From positions 1-64,000 of the forward strand of contig SKCR01049629.1 in NCBI GenBank assembly GCA_019454045.1: a stretch of DNA of 64,000 nt. Direction: 5' to 3'. The notes under the pieces were generated by a model that saw only the letters and a program-made list of their open reading frames with translations, had not been told where the DNA came from and made no database searches. Positions 33,407-47,681 of the stretch are shown here, piece by piece. Source of the stretch: Zanthoxylum bungeanum. Its lineage: Eukaryota; Streptophyta; Magnoliopsida; Sapindales; Rutaceae. Position 1 is the stretch's first letter; every line of letters begins with the position of its first letter. The position numbers were made by a program, and so were the translations under genes.

Positions 33407-36031
33407 TGTAGGGGTTTTTAGGGGCTAAATCTGGTAACGTAGCGGAAGCGGTGGAAAATCGTATTTTCCGATTTCAAAACTTTTTCTCGGATTAATTAAA
33501 TAAACATATTTATTTAATATTCCAATAATCAAATTATGAAATAAAATTCAATAAATCATATTTAGGTGAATTTACCAAATTACCCTTACTTTGGTATTTT
33601 GTCCATTTTAGTCCGAAATTGATCTAATCAATTTTGAATGATTCTAAATCATTTCTAAGATGAACTTAGCATGTTCAAAACATCAAAACACCAAAAGCAA
33701 CCAAATCCCCAATTTTATCCATTTGGCCGAATGTCTCCCAAAGGTGCCAATTTGTGCACTTTGTCATTTCATGCTTCAAAACACATCAAGATGTAATCCA
33801 ATCAACATGAAACTTTATATGCATCATATACACATCCAAATACACAACATAAATGAAAAGCCCCAAATTTGGAATTGGTCATGAACCCTAATTTTTCAAT
33901 TTCTTCAAATTGGACAAATTAGACCAAATTGGTTAAATCAATTACTTTAATCATCTTTCTTCCATCCAATCAAAGTCTCAACACAATGAAACAACTCAAG
34001 ATCAAATCTAGGTCATCTAAGAGTGGGTCAATAACTCTAGATTAGCAACATGGTTTCCAAAACCTTAAAAGAAAGCTTATAACTACAATAGTCACAACCT
34101 TCCTTCATCATACATGCTCAACACTTCCATCAAAACTTCCATCAACAAAAACACAAGGAATAAAGAAAGAAATAACCTAAGAACATCATATGTTAAAGCC
34201 TATATCCTAAGGAACATTTTCCTTTCTAATAGCAAGTTGGAAAAACTCACTAAAATCCAAGCTTTCTTTGATTTCTTCTTTCTTCTCACAAGCTTCCTTT
34301 GCTTCCATTAATGGAGTTTTTCTTTAAAGTGTATTAGGTTAAGAATGAAATGAAATGAAAAACAATATATATACTTGGACAAGGAATGCCTTGGCCGAAT
34401 TTCACTAAAGGAAAAACAAATATTGTAATTTCATTTTCATTTCACTTTAATTTAGTCAACTTGGTTAAATATCCAAAAACAACTTTAAAGATATTTAATT
34501 TAGTCAACAAATGCAACTTAGAAAAATATAACTTTTATACTTTAAAGTGTCATGGCCGAAATTTAACAAGAATAAAGAAAAAAGATATTTTCATTTTTCA
34601 AACATTTTTGAACAAATATCTTAAGAAGTCAAAATCAATTTGACAACCATTTCCTTTAATGTATAAGTCAACAATTGCAACTTATAATCATTTCCTAACT
34701 TTATCATTCGGTGATATATTTATATTTTAATTATATTAATCATTTAACAATTAAATAATTAAATAATTAATTAAATACAAATATATCAAATATATGTATT
34801 ATATTTACTTTAAATATCTCAAATACATATATTGATGATATATGTCAAATACCTTTATTTGACTATTTATTAATGTGTATTTAATAATATCATATATTAA
34901 ATACAAATACACATTAATTAGGAAATGACGGTTCGGCCCGTTCGCATGTATTTTTCATTTAACGATTAAACGATTTATAAATAATCATCATTATTCATAA
35001 ACGTTGCTCTAGTGCTCTACGAGTATGTTTCATTATTGAGACTCTCTAGATTCAGGTATATCCGTCACGAAATCCAATTTCATGTCCATAATCTATCCCC
35101 CCGTAGATTATGACGATCACGGATAAACTAGCTGAATCATACAGGTCGAGGTCATTGCATACGTATAATCCCTCCGTCACAGGTATCCAGATAATCCCAG
35201 AGATATAGATGTAAACGTCAAATCTCTATAGGTATTATCTCGTCGACGTATCTATTAGCAATCTCTAAATAACACTCGGAACTTACTTCCGATGTATACT
35301 GTGGCCACAGATTTAACAGACTGCTAATAATATATGGACTACCTATGCTCTGTACACAGAACTGACGGATCCTATCTTGACACACACAGGATATCCTGAG
35401 GATCGATCCACACCCAACGAACAGGCGGAGGTCTGATCTAAATAGATCGGTGACGTGACTGCCATCTAAGTGTGGAGGATGTCTCATACATCCACAGTGG
35501 TGTCTCAAGTCGAAGGACCATTATGCTACTCAACCCGAGAAGATTCTTATTGACGTTGGTGTACCATCCATTAAGAATCTTCGGTGAGCCATTCAGTGTT
35601 TATCCACTATAAACACCTACACGTCTATACGAGTCTCCATAGACTCATGGTTCATTGGGATAAACCATCGGACCAAGTCACGATATACGACATGTACTGG
35701 TCTCAACGGATTTGACTAACCGACCCGTGTTAGCAAATCTTGACCAGGAACTATGTTTGATAATATACATATAGCAGTGACACTTCCCAATGTCAATTAC
35801 AAACTAACTTTGTAACTGTGTACTGCATTATATATTATCGGGCCTTTGTCTAATATATACATATCACTAAACCACATTTAGTTTCAATCTAATCGTAATC
35901 AGATCGAATAAATATATAAGAACAAGAGGTGCAACCATAAATAAGTAATATTATGGAATAAGGGGATGTTCGTATTCATGAATCAGACATAAATACGGCC
36001 CGGATTGGCGCTCTGAGCACCAACCCCAACA
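33407..36031 (-). repeat. 3' LTR of the coding-less element
   Basis: Plus strand: TGTAGGGGTTTTTAGGGGC...GAGCACCAACCCCAACA, 2625 bp. It pairs with 40228-42837. Confidence 0.92.
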
Positions 36032-39000
36032 ATTTCTCCCACTTGCTCTAGTGCCAATCCACGGTATCATATACACGTCTCAATGTGCATCATATGCACA
36101 TGGTCCTCAAAAGCTCACCCAGTACTTAAGAGGTAGGCAACCAAAAACAAGTCTGCTATGACATATTGAGTTTGTCAAACAAACTCTATCGTTTCCCATA
36201 GTCAGCATCATTCATATTTTGTAGAATCTAGATTATACATTAATATGACTCTGATGCTACTTCAGTATTGTGCTACAGCTACTGAGTATTCCAAGTATTT
36301 AAGGATCAAATCCAAAATACTATGAAGACAACCGCAAACACAATAACAATTCAACACTTCTATTTTATAAGGTCACTATGCAACTTCATAAGTCAATACT
36401 TCATAAGTTGCATCTAACTCTACTCAGTTAGTAGAATCCTTCGTGACACTCCCACTGCATCTTTTCTGACTGTTTATGACGTAGACTGTCTAACGTCATA
36501 ATTAGTCTCAAAACTAATATGACCCTAATGGTTGCAGACTATATTCTCCATGAATTAGAAACTCGTTCTTAATATCTCAAAGATTACAAAGAACGTGTTT
36601 CAAGATCCATCATATGGTCTATAGGATGTCAAAATAACTCGTAACAATTACGATTAAATCAATATCTATAATCGCACATTCTAAAGTATTTATTATGTCA
36701 TCATCAAATGATACATAAGATTGATTAGACATTCTAATCAATATCTCTTTCGAAAAAAGGAATCATCATTTACGAAAAATGAATACTTTATATAAGACAC
36801 ACAATAACTGTCGAACAGTTATACTAATGTCATACAGATAGCCTTGTTATGTCTCTCATTAGATCATATCTAATGTACGACTAATATGAGTATCTCACAA
36901 GTCTCTTGGTTTTATATCTTATATAAAACTTTATATCGTATATAAAAGAGACTACTCCCACTTTTATCACGGAGTAAAGAAGACTTAGGTAAATCTTTTA
37001 CCTCATAAACATCTCATTATTACTATAATAATGACAATGTCGTTAAGATATATAACACTAGAAAGTAATATGTATGCTCCCATTAACCCTTCTAATCACA
37101 TATGTATTCTATATACTTTGACAAGATCAGACAATCTGACGATATCAAAAATAGAGAACACATACTTCTGGAAGACTTATCCGAGTCTACAATAGGCTCT
37201 ATAAGCTAACACACTAAACTGCGATCTCAGCAGAACACAAACTCTAGGGCCATTTCAGAATGAATTCTTCAAATAAGGAAACACAACTGATCTCTTATCT
37301 GAATAAGTCATCCAAAAACGCCACTTTGCATTCTTTAGCTAAAATATACAGTTTATTATCAACATTAACCAATATATCTTTAATTGTTCAATTAGTGTGA
37401 CTAGAGATAAGTTTTCTCAGAATCTACAATAGATTGCTGAGTATAACTTTTCTCACTGTTATACTATAAAGGTCAAACCTTTAATAAGATCACATTGATT
37501 TCGTTGTGCAAACAATTAGCACATATCATGAACTAATTCATAATGAAAGCGTAATCAAGTTCAAAACTTGATCATAGTAAGCTATGAACAATCTTAGATC
37601 TAAGGTTCAATGGTGAACTTCCAGAATCGATATCAAATATCGCTTCCATTAAAAGTCATAGGATAATTTTTCTTCAATAAGAAAACAACGGAACCATTAA
37701 GTATCAAATACTCGTGAATGATTCTGTTATCCTATTGGACTTGCACGGAATATGTATAAGGGTTGTTTCATCTTATTAATTACATAGTTCCATTTATAAT
37801 TTATCATTCTCACATTTGACTTCAATAAGTCAAGTATTTTCTACAATAGTTAACATCTGATGTTACACACAAGTAATAAAACGATTTTATTACTTAGAAT
37901 CGTAGGAAAGATATTCTATTAAATAGAATACAATATTCTATTAAACAGAATAAACGATAAACTTTTACTTATACCTCCGAGGTGTAAGTAATTTCCATTA
38001 TATAACTATTATATAAAAGAAAGATTGAAATCTCAAACTTTTCAAGATTCAAATTTTCTACCTATACATATCATATATGCAACTGTAGAAAATAATGGAA
38101 CATTAATTAAAGAGATGAATTAGTGTTACTGGAGTATAACCCCAAGAGTATTGAAACTAATTCGGTAACTTTCAATATCAGACGAATCAAATCATATAAG
38201 ATTCGATTGCTCTCACTACTCAATTCCATCAAGATGGAATCGTGGAAGAACAATATTGAATATGAATCATATTCACTAAATAACCTTAGAACTAATTGCT
38301 TTAAAATCATACGTTTGATCGTATCAAAGATCTTTGAACAGTTCAAAGACATGTTATGAATTTTGAGGATAGAATTCTCTAAAACCTTTAGATTGAATAT
38401 ATTTGAACAAGTCAAAAATGTTCAATCTACGTTTCATCAGAACGGATTGAAAGTACTTGATACTTTCAAGACTTTCAATATGTGTTCCTTCAGAAACACG
38501 TAACTAAGTTATGACAATTCATCAACTAAGTTACGAAATAAAGAAAACTACCTTAAGCAATTATTATTTATAAAACTACATACATCCAATGTATCAGTTA
38601 AATAAATTTGGTGGTCCAATGACAATCATTGGTTAAACGAGATCTTAATCACTTTCCTGAATACAATATACATTAAATGGATAAGGATGTGTAGTGTGAT
38701 CTAGTATCAAATCATCATTTACCATACGGAATAAGCATCCAATGCTTAAGTGATTAAACTCATAAAGCACCGTTCTAAATTATTTACTTTACCGAATAAT
38801 TCTTTTTATGTTTATCTCTACGTCAATGACACTACTAGTTATTATAAAATATGTAACAATTGTTTATAAAGAACAAGTGACTATCCAATAGTCGCAAGTT
38901 CCGATATCAAATATCAAAACAATCGTTAACCAATATTTCAAATAACTAGACGGGAGATCTGGTATCCAATACCTATAGTTGTAGTATTGTGAAAAATCGA

Positions 39001-40209
39001 TTATTTTATACACAAATATACGCATCTCATTTCTTTAGCTTTACTATTTGCATTCAACTATTCACAACAATTGTAAATGACTGATTAGCAAATTGTGTCA
39101 GACACATTACCTCTAAAGGTAATTAAAGCTTAGAAACGTCATTACTAGATAAACAAATACCTAATAGGGCTTTCTAAATGCCAGTCAAGAATCTCGAGAC
39201 ATGAACTAATTCAAGTCAATTCTTACTGCATAAGAAACTATTGTCTCTAAAGTATTATATCCTAAAGGGGATATCTATCTAGATTATCTATCATGACTTA
39301 GAAACTAAGTCACTAACCATCTTTTATTTTTGAAGAAAATCGGAACAATAGTTCCCGATGGTTTAGACCAATCTAATAATATCCTAGTCTAGTAGTATCT
39401 AGAACCTATTCTAGAATAACTGCAACCAAGAGTCAGTCAGATACATATCAAAATATGTGTGCAGTAAATAAAAGTTTAATTCTATATAAACAATAGAATA
39501 AGGAAACAAACAAGCAGCAATTTCCATAATAACATACACTGCCTAAGTTATGGAATATTTTAAACTTAGCAGTGCCTCCCATTATTTTTACGTAATGCCG
39601 TAATCCCCAACGGAAAGACGAGAATTCAATAATTAAATCGAATTCCATAATGGAAGAGGACCCCATGAATATATTTCGACTCACAGCAGAGGCACGGTCT
39701 CGCCGAATTATATTCACAGGTAGACAACTAATTGTCAATCACTCACTGGTGACTCCAAGGTTCTGGTCCTGGCCGTTTCTCGTTGTCGCTGCGAAGGCAG
39801 GCCCACAAGGAGACGTACCAAGGTTAAACTTGTCAATGATAAACTCAAGTTACTTACGTAACCCTGACAGCTAGGGCACGTTCAGGATTCCGTTTTCGCT
39901 TGAATTTATCTAGTATTTAATATACATTCGGCATAAATAAATTTCTATCAGCTACACCCTCACAGCAGAGGCACGGTCTCGGATGTAGACAACGAAAAGA
40001 TATTTATAAACCGTATTGACAAGACGGACCAAGAAACAAGTATTCTAAATACTAGTTACTTTAAAACCTTATTAAGCGGGGATATTCCATTAAGTGTCAT
40101 ACACCTAAATCTAATCAAATTAGATTATAACATGCATGTATAAAGTCAAGAAAACATGATTAAACATTGAATAAAACAAGCTAATCATTTATGGAGGCCT
40201 AGAATCAGA
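36032..40209 (-). other. Interior of the coding-less LTR element
   Basis: There is no recognisable protein in six frames; the longest open frames are about 100 codons and look random. A purine tract lies at about 36032-36046 (minus). A 22-bp direct repeat TCACAGCAGAGGCACGGTCTC(G) occurs at 39681 and 39960. Otherwise nothing was seen. Confidence 0.7.
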
Positions 40210-40224
40210 CTCGCTCTGATACCA
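40210..40224 (-). other. Primer-binding site of the coding-less element (tRNA-Met type)
   Basis: The minus strand reads TGGTATCAGAGCGAG three bases after the LTR end, the common initiator tRNA-Met site of plant copia elements. Confidence 0.85.
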
Positions 40225-40227
40225 TTT

Positions 40228-42837
40228 TGTAGGGGTTTTTAGGGGCTAATCTGGTAACGTAGCGGAAGCGGTGGAAAATCGTATTTTTCGATTTCAAAAC
40301 TTTTTCTCGGATTAATTAAATAAACATATTTATTTAATATTCCAATAATCAAATTATGAAATAAAATTCAATAAATCATATTTAGGTGAATTTACCAAAT
40401 TACCCTTACTTTGGTATTTTGTCCATTTTAGTCCGAAATTGATCTAATCAATTTTGAATGATTCTAAATCATTTCTAAGATGAACTTAGCATGTTCAAAA
40501 CATCAAAACACCAAAAGCAACCAAATCCCCAAATTTTATCCATTTGGCCGAATGCCTCCCAAAGGTGCCAATTTGTGCACTTTGTCATTTCATGCTTCAA
40601 AACACATCAAGATGTAATCCAATCAACATGAAACTTTATATGCATCATATACACATCCAAATACACAACATAATGAAAATCCCCAAATTTGGAATTGGTC
40701 ATGAACCCTAATTTTTCAATTTCTTCAAATTGGACAAATTAGACCAAATTGGTTAAATCAATTACTTTAATCATCTTTCTTCCATCCAATCAAAGTCTCA
40801 ACACAATGAAACAACTCAAGATCAAATCTAGGTCATCTAAGAGTGGGTCAAAAACTCTAGATTAGCAACATGGTTTCCAAAACCTTAAAAGAAGCTTATA
40901 ACTACAATAGTCACAACCTTCCTTCATCATACATGCTCAACACTTCCATCAAAAATTCCATCAACAAAAACACAAGGAATAAAGAAAGAAATAACCTAAG
41001 AACATCATATGTAAAGCCTAGATCCTAAGGAACATTTTCCTTTCTAATAGCAAGTTGGAAAAACTCACTAAAATCCAAGCTTTCTTTGATTTCTTCTTTC
41101 TTTCTCACAAGCTTCCTTGCTTCCATTAATGGAGTTTTTCTTTAAAGTGTATTAGGTTAAGAATGAAATGAAATGAAAAACATATATATACTTGGACAAG
41201 AATGCCTTGGCGAATTTCACTAAAGGAAAAACAAATATTGTAATTTCATTTTCATTTCACTTTAATTTAGTCAACTTGGTTAAATATCCAAAAACACTTT
41301 AAAGATATTTAATTTAGTCAACAAATGCAACTTAGAAAAATATAACTTTTATACTTTAAAGTGTCATGGCCGAAATTTAACAAGAAATAAAGAAAAAGAT
41401 ATTTTCATTTTTCAAACATTTTTGAACAAATATCTTAAGAAGTCAAAATCAATTTGACAACCATTTCCTTTAATGTATAAGTCAACAATTGCAACTTATA
41501 ATCATTTCCTAACTTTATCATTCGGTGATATATTTATATTTTAATTATATTAATCATTTAACAATTAAATAATTAAATAATTAATTAAATACAAATATAT
41601 CAAATATATGTATTATATTTACTTTAAATATCTCAAATACATATATTGATGATATATGTCAAATACCTTTATTTGACTATTTATTAATGTGTATTTAATA
41701 ATATCATATATAAATACAAATACACATTAATTAGGAAATGACGGTTCGGCCCGTTCGCATGTATTTTTCATTTAACGATTAAACGATTTATAATATCATC
41801 ATTATTCATAAACGTTGCTCTAGTGCTCTACGAGTATGTTTCATTATTGAGACTCTCTAGATTCAGGTATATCCGTCACGAAATCCAATTTCATGTCCAT
41901 AATCTATCCCCCCGTAGATTATGACGATCACGGATAAACTAGCTGAATCATACAGGTCGAGGTCATTGCATACGTATAATCCCTCCGTCACAGGTATCCA
42001 GATAATCCCAGAGATATAGATGTAAACGTCAAATCTCTATAGGTATTATCTCGTCGACGTATCTATTAGCAATCTCTAAATAACACTCGGAACTTACTTC
42101 CGATGTATACTGTGGCCACAGATTTAACAGACTGCTAATAATATGGACTACCTATGCTCTGTACACAGAACTGACGGATCCTATCTTGACACACACAGGA
42201 TATCCTGAGGATCGATCCACACCCAACGAACAGGCGGAGGTCTGATCTAAATAGATCGGTGACGTGACTGCCATCTAAGTGTGGAGGATGTCTCATACAT
42301 CCACAGTGGTGTCTCAAGTCGAAGGACCATTATGCTACTCAACCCGAGAAGATTCTTATTGACGTTGGTGTACCATCCATTAAGAATCTTCGGTGAGCCA
42401 TTCAGTGTTTATCCACTATAAACACCTACACGTCTATACGAGTCTCCATAGACTCATGGTTCATTGGGATAAACCATCGGACCAAGTCACGATATACGAC
42501 ATGTACTGGTCTCAACGGATTTGACTAACCAACCCGTGTTAGCAAATCTTGACCAGGAACTATGTTTGATAATATCATATAGCAGTGACACTTCCCAATG
42601 TCAATTACAAACTAACTTTGTAACTGTGTACTGCATTATATATTATCGGGCCTTTGTCTAATATATACATATCACTAAACCACATTTAGTTTCAATCTAA
42701 TCGTAATCAGATCGAATACATATATAAGAACAAGAGGTGCAACCATAAATAAGTAATATTATGGATAAGGGGATGTTCGTATTCATGAATCAGACATAAA
42801 TACGGCCCGGATTGGCGCTCTGACACCAACCCCACCA
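40228..42837 (-). repeat. 5' LTR of the coding-less element
   Basis: It is 2610 bp and ends CCCCACCA on the plus strand where the partner has CCCCAACA, one terminal substitution. Confidence 0.92.
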
Positions 42838-44246
42838 GTGCATACCTATGATGCAGCTTCAGAGCAGTATTTTCAGATGCATGACGCATTATTATGGACC
42901 ATTAATGATTTTCCAGCCTATGGTTCATTATCTGGATGGAGCACTAAGGGATACATGGCATGTCCATTTTGTGCGGATCATACACCTTCACAACGATTAT
43001 GGAATAAAATCGGATACACGGGGCACAGGAGATTTCTTGAGTCGAGTTATCCTTGGCGGAGGAGTAAATTATTTAACGGGCAACATGAACCTCAGAGTAA
43101 GCCCAGTCGATTGTCTGCATTTGACATACTTTGCCAACATCAACATCTCAAAGACAGCACACCAGGTAAACTCCTAATAATAGAGATAAAAATCGAAAAC
43201 GGTTACCTGAAGAGTTGAATTGGACAGGAAAGAGTATTTTCTTTGAGTTAGAATATTGGGGGACTCTAAGTTTGCGACATAATTTGGATGTAATGCATAT
43301 AGAGAAAAATATTTGTGAGTTTAGTGGGTACACTATTCAATATTCCGGTAAGACAAAAGACACTGTAAATGCTAGATTGGACCTACAAGATCTTAGAATT
43401 CGCAGTGAATTGCATTTACAAGTCGCCTCTCGAGGTTTTATTAAGCCTCCTGCTAGTTATGTGCTCAATCAATCGGAGAGAAAATCATTCTGTGATGGCT
43501 GAAAATGGTTAAATTCCCTGATAATTATGCATCCAATATTGGGCGTTGGGTCAGAGATGATACAATAACGGATTAAAGAGTCACGATTGTCATGTGCTGC
43601 TCGAGATTCTCCTTCCTGTTGGCATTCGACCTTATCTCCCCCGAATGTATGCGACGTCGTACTTGATCTATGTGGCTTCTTTAAACAATTAATGTTCAAA
43701 GTTGTTGGTACAAGAATGATCCATACATTTTTTGTACGCAAGCACGTTCAGTGATATATATACCTGATCCTAAGTTAGGAACTGGATGGATGGTGGTAGA
43801 AAAGTTACAACATAGGGCCATTTGGGACAGGCAGGAGAAAGATAGAGTTGACATATCAGATGAAACACAAGAAGTCTCCGGCAATTTTGAAGTTCCTGAA
43901 CAGATATTTTTTGGACCAACTGTCAACGTTCCTGAAAATATCACATTAACTCGAGCTAGTACAGACGTTGAGCTAATTCCTCATTCTGAAGTGAGCGTTG
44001 AAGTAGCAAGTGAAGAACAATTTGACACTGAAGATGACTTCGATTCCAGTCACGAATCCTCAAATACCGACGATAATAGTGATTAATTATGAAGTTACAG
44101 TATTTTGTGATTGATGAATAATTTTATGGATTATAATGTATGGTTGTTGATTTTAATTACTCTTTAGATATGATTGAAATATTAACGTAATGATTAATAG
44201 TATAACTATGATATATTTGTTTTTAATTATTATTTTTAATGATAGA

Positions 44247-44690
44247 CATTTAGCGTCGAAATACAATTGTCGACGCTAAATGTAAGACATATAGCGTCGA
44301 GATACAATAGTCGACGCTAAATGAAGACATTTAGCGTCGATTATTTTTCGACACTAAATGTCTTACGTTTAGCGTCGATTATTTTTCGATGCTAGATGTC
44401 TTACATTTAGCGTCGACAATTGTATTTCGACAGTAAATAAAAATTAAATTTCCCGGAAAAATAACCCTAAATTTTTAATAAGCCGCCCATTTGTTTTGCG
44501 TCGAAATAGTCGACGCTAAAATGAAATTAATTCGACGCTAATTGTACATTTAGCGTCGAATTTTGTATGTCGACGCTAAATATGAAAATTAAATTTCCCG
44601 GAAAAATAACCCTAAATTTTAATGAACCGCCTACTTATTTGCGTCGAAGTATTCGACGCTAAAAGAAAATAAATTCGACGCTAAATGTCG
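44247..44690. repeat. Internal TTTAGCGTCGA array of the CACTA element
   Basis: About a dozen TTTAGCGTCGA / TCGACGCTAAA words lie between the two transposon genes, directly before the leader of the TNPA-like gene. A block with AATTTCCCGGAAAAATAACCC occurs twice (about 44446 and 44588), so the array has a duplicated unit of about 140 bp. Confidence 0.88.
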
Positions 44691-44832
44691 TTTAAATCCC
44701 TAAAACCAGAGACCTCTTCTTCTCGGCTCAAACGAGCAAAATTCGCCCAAGGCACTCTCTTCTTCTGCATTCTCGGCTTCTAGATATCGCAAGCAACAAA
44801 TTTAAGGTGAGTCTCACTTTTTTATTTTAATT

Positions 44833-45080
44833 TGATGATGGTGATGGTTTTAATTTGTTGATTTATGGTTGTTGATGATGATGATTGTTGAAGTTGATGA
44901 TGAATTTGCATGATATGATTTATGGTTGTTGATGTATGATGATGAATTTGTATGATGATGATTGTTAAAAGAGTGGAATCATTGATGATGATGATGATGA
45001 TGTTGATGAATGATGATGATGATGATTGTTGATGCTTGATGATGATTGAATGATGAATGATGAATGATGATGATCGACAC
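44833..45080. repeat. (GAT)n-rich low-complexity tract
   Basis: Runs of TGATGATGATGA are interspersed with GTTGATG and GAATGATG. Open frames across it are artefacts of the repeat. Confidence 0.85.
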
Positions 45081-45270
45081 GTTAAATGGACGACGATCAT
45101 GTTGTTCTGCCCAGAACAGCATGTTCATCGTCCATCATGTTCGTCGTCCAAATTTGGAATGTTTGTATGTGTTTTGGAATTCGAAAGTTCATATAGCATA
45201 GTATGTGTTTTGGAATGTTTGTTATGGTTATGCGTGTGCATGAGAAGTCGTGTGTATTGGTTGTTAAATG

Positions 45271-47681
45271 TGTAGGGGTTTTTAGGGGGGTGAATCTGGT
45301 AACGCAGCGGAAGCGGTGAAAATCCGATTTTCAGATTTCAAAATTTTTTCTCGGATTAATTAAATAAACATATTTATTTAATATTCCAATAATCAAATTA
45401 TGAAATAAAATTCAAATGAATCATATTCAAGTGAATTTACCAAATTACCCTTGCTTTGTATTTTTGTCCATTTTAGTCCGAAATTGATCTAATCATTTTG
45501 AATGATTCTAATCATTTCTAAGATGAACTTAGCATGTTCAAAACATCAAAACACCAAAGCAACCAAAATCCCCAATTTCTAACTCCAATGCCGTGAGCAC
45601 CATTTGGTGCCCATTTTGACCATTTGGTCATTTCATGCTCCAAAACTCATCCAAATGAAATCCAATCAACATGAAACTTTATGTGCATCATATACACACC
45701 CAAATTCTCAACATATATGAAAAGCCCCAAATTTTGAATTAGTTAAGAACCCTAATTTTTCAATTTCCACAAATTGGACAAATTAGACCAAATACATTAA
45801 ATCAATGTTTCAATCATCAATCTTACATCTAATTCAAGTCTCAACACAATGAAACAACTCAAGATCAAATCTAGGTCATTTAAGAGTGGGTCAACAACTC
45901 TAGATTAGCAACATGGTTTCTAAAACCTTAAAAGAAAGTTTGTTACTACAATAGTCATTCACTTCCTTCATCATACATGCTTCACACTTCACCAAAACTT
46001 CCATCAACAAAAACCACAAGGAAAAAACAAAGAAACATCCTAAGAATATCATATATTAAAGCCTAGAACCTAAGGAACAAATTCCTTACTAATAGCAAGT
46101 TCAAGAAACTTACTAAAAATCCAAGCTTTTGATGTTTTATCTTTCTTCTCACAAACTTCCTTTGGCTTCTTCAATGGAGTTTCCCCTTTTTAAAAGTGTA
46201 TTAGGTTAAGTGTAAAGTGAAATGAAAATCAATTTATACTTGCAACAATAAGGCCTTGGCCGAATTTCACATATACAAAATATAAGACTTGTAATTTCAT
46301 TTTCATTTCAAGCTAATTTGGTCAACTTGCCTAAATATCTAAATAACAACTTTATTAGATATTTATTTAAGTCAACAAAAGCAACTAATGTCATTTACTA
46401 CAAATATCCTAACATAAGATATTTATATTTTAATTAATTTAATCATTTAACAATTAAATAATTAATTAATTAATCAAATACAAATATATTAAATATATGT
46501 ATAATATTTACATTAAATATTAAAAACATATATTCATTTAGGAAATAAGTCAAATAACTCATTTTGACTATTAATTAATGTGTATTTAAATTAATCAAGT
46601 ATTAAATGTAAATACACAATAATTAAGTAAATGACAATCTAGTCTCTTTAGCACGTATATTGCGTTTAACCTTTAAACAACTTTATAAATAATCAATATT
46701 ATTTATTAATGTTGCTCTAGTGCTCTACGAGTATGTTTCATTATTGAGACTCTCTAGATTCAGGTATATCCGTCACGAAATCAAATTTCGTGTCCATAAT
46801 CTATCCACCCGTAGATTATGACGATCACGGATAATCTCGCTGAACCATACAGGTCGAGGTCATGGCAAATGTATAATTCCTCTGTCACAGGTATCCGGAT
46901 AAATCCCAGAGATATAGATGTAAACGTCAAATCTCTATCGGGATTATCCAGTCGACTATTCCATTAGCAATCTCTAAAAGAATGTTTAGAACTAGCTTCT
47001 AAACTTTACCACGGGCCCATGGTTTTATCTGATTGCTAATCGTATGGACTACTTATGCTCTGATACACAGAACTGACGGATCCTATCTTGATACACATAG
47101 GACACCCTGAGGATCAATCTACACCCAACGAACAGGCGGAGGTCTGATCTAAATAGATCGGTGACGTGACTGCCGTCTAAGTGTAGAAGATGTCTCATGT
47201 GCCCACAATGGCATCTCAAGTCTAAGAATCACAAGTGCTACTCAACCCAAGAAGATTCTTATTGACGCTGGTGTACCATCCATTAAGAATCTTCGGTGAG
47301 TCGTTCAGTGTTTTTCCGCTATAAACACCTACACGTCTATATTAGTCTCCAAGACTAATGGTTCATTGAGAAACCATTGGAATCATATATTCCAGTATAC
47401 GACATGTACCGGTCTCAACGGGTTTACTATACTGACCAAGTAGTGTAAACCTTGACCAGGAACTGTCTGAGAATGACAACGTCATGATGCTTCTCAATGT
47501 CTGTTGCGACGCTTTTGCAACTGTATCATGACTAATCATTCTCGGGTCATTACGTCTTTACCATATAGAAAGATAGATTATATTATAGAAACTGCATATA
47601 TTATTCATAATAATAATGTTTTACAAAAGTATTTAACAGAAATACAACCGGGAATTGGCGCTCTGAGCACCAACCCCAACA
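45271..47681 (-). mobile_element. Lone LTR of the same family as 33407
   Basis: It starts TGTAGGGGTTTTTAGGGG and ends GAGCACCAACCCCAACA, with TSD AAATG (45266-45270 and 47682-47686). It is clearly homologous to the LTRs at 33407 and 40228 but more divergent, including missing segments at about 46380-46420 relative to them. No internal region is present. Confidence 0.9.

Larger units (their letters stand above)
33407..42837 (-). mobile_element. Copia-type LTR element without coding region (LARD-like)
   Basis: LTRs of about 2.6 kb (33407-36031 and 40228-42837) are very similar, differing mostly by small indels. The TSD is GTGCA (33402-33406 and 42838-42842). On the minus strand the PBS TGGTATCAGAGCGAG (40210-40224) follows the 5' LTR and a purine tract AAGTGGGAGAAATT precedes the 3' LTR. 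The 4.2-kb interior is AT-rich and shows no gag, protease, integrase or RT motif in any frame. The PBS and purine tract resemble those of copia elements; the lack of protein suggests mobilisation in trans. Confidence 0.88.
32229..44086 (+). pseudogene. TNPD-type CACTA transposase, split and rearranged
   Basis: The frame starts MDRNWMSFLDRLSVEYHNGV with the transposase-associated zinc domain (CPCANCLNRKRKRLDEVHNHLY). It continues into the transposase_21-type catalytic region (CPICGESRYK, WHHEKRIGAEGILRHPADG, LGLASDCFNPFGNM). At 33406 it is split by an LTR element after WNVGVH. It resumes at 42843 with TYDAASEQYF, then MHDALLWTINDFPAYGSLSG, MACPFCADHT, a frame change near 43160, and LRHNLDVMHIEKNICE. 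From about 43490 the frame shifts repeatedly; KMVKFPDNYASNIGR and LPVGIRPYLP remain of the next domain, and a large internal part seems missing before the C-terminal IPDPKLGTGWMVVEKLQHR (43751-44086). Confidence 0.9.

Noticed and set aside
44822..45100. 92-codon minus-strand frame rich in Ile, His and Ser
   Set aside because: It is the translation of a GAT-type low-complexity tract in an intron.
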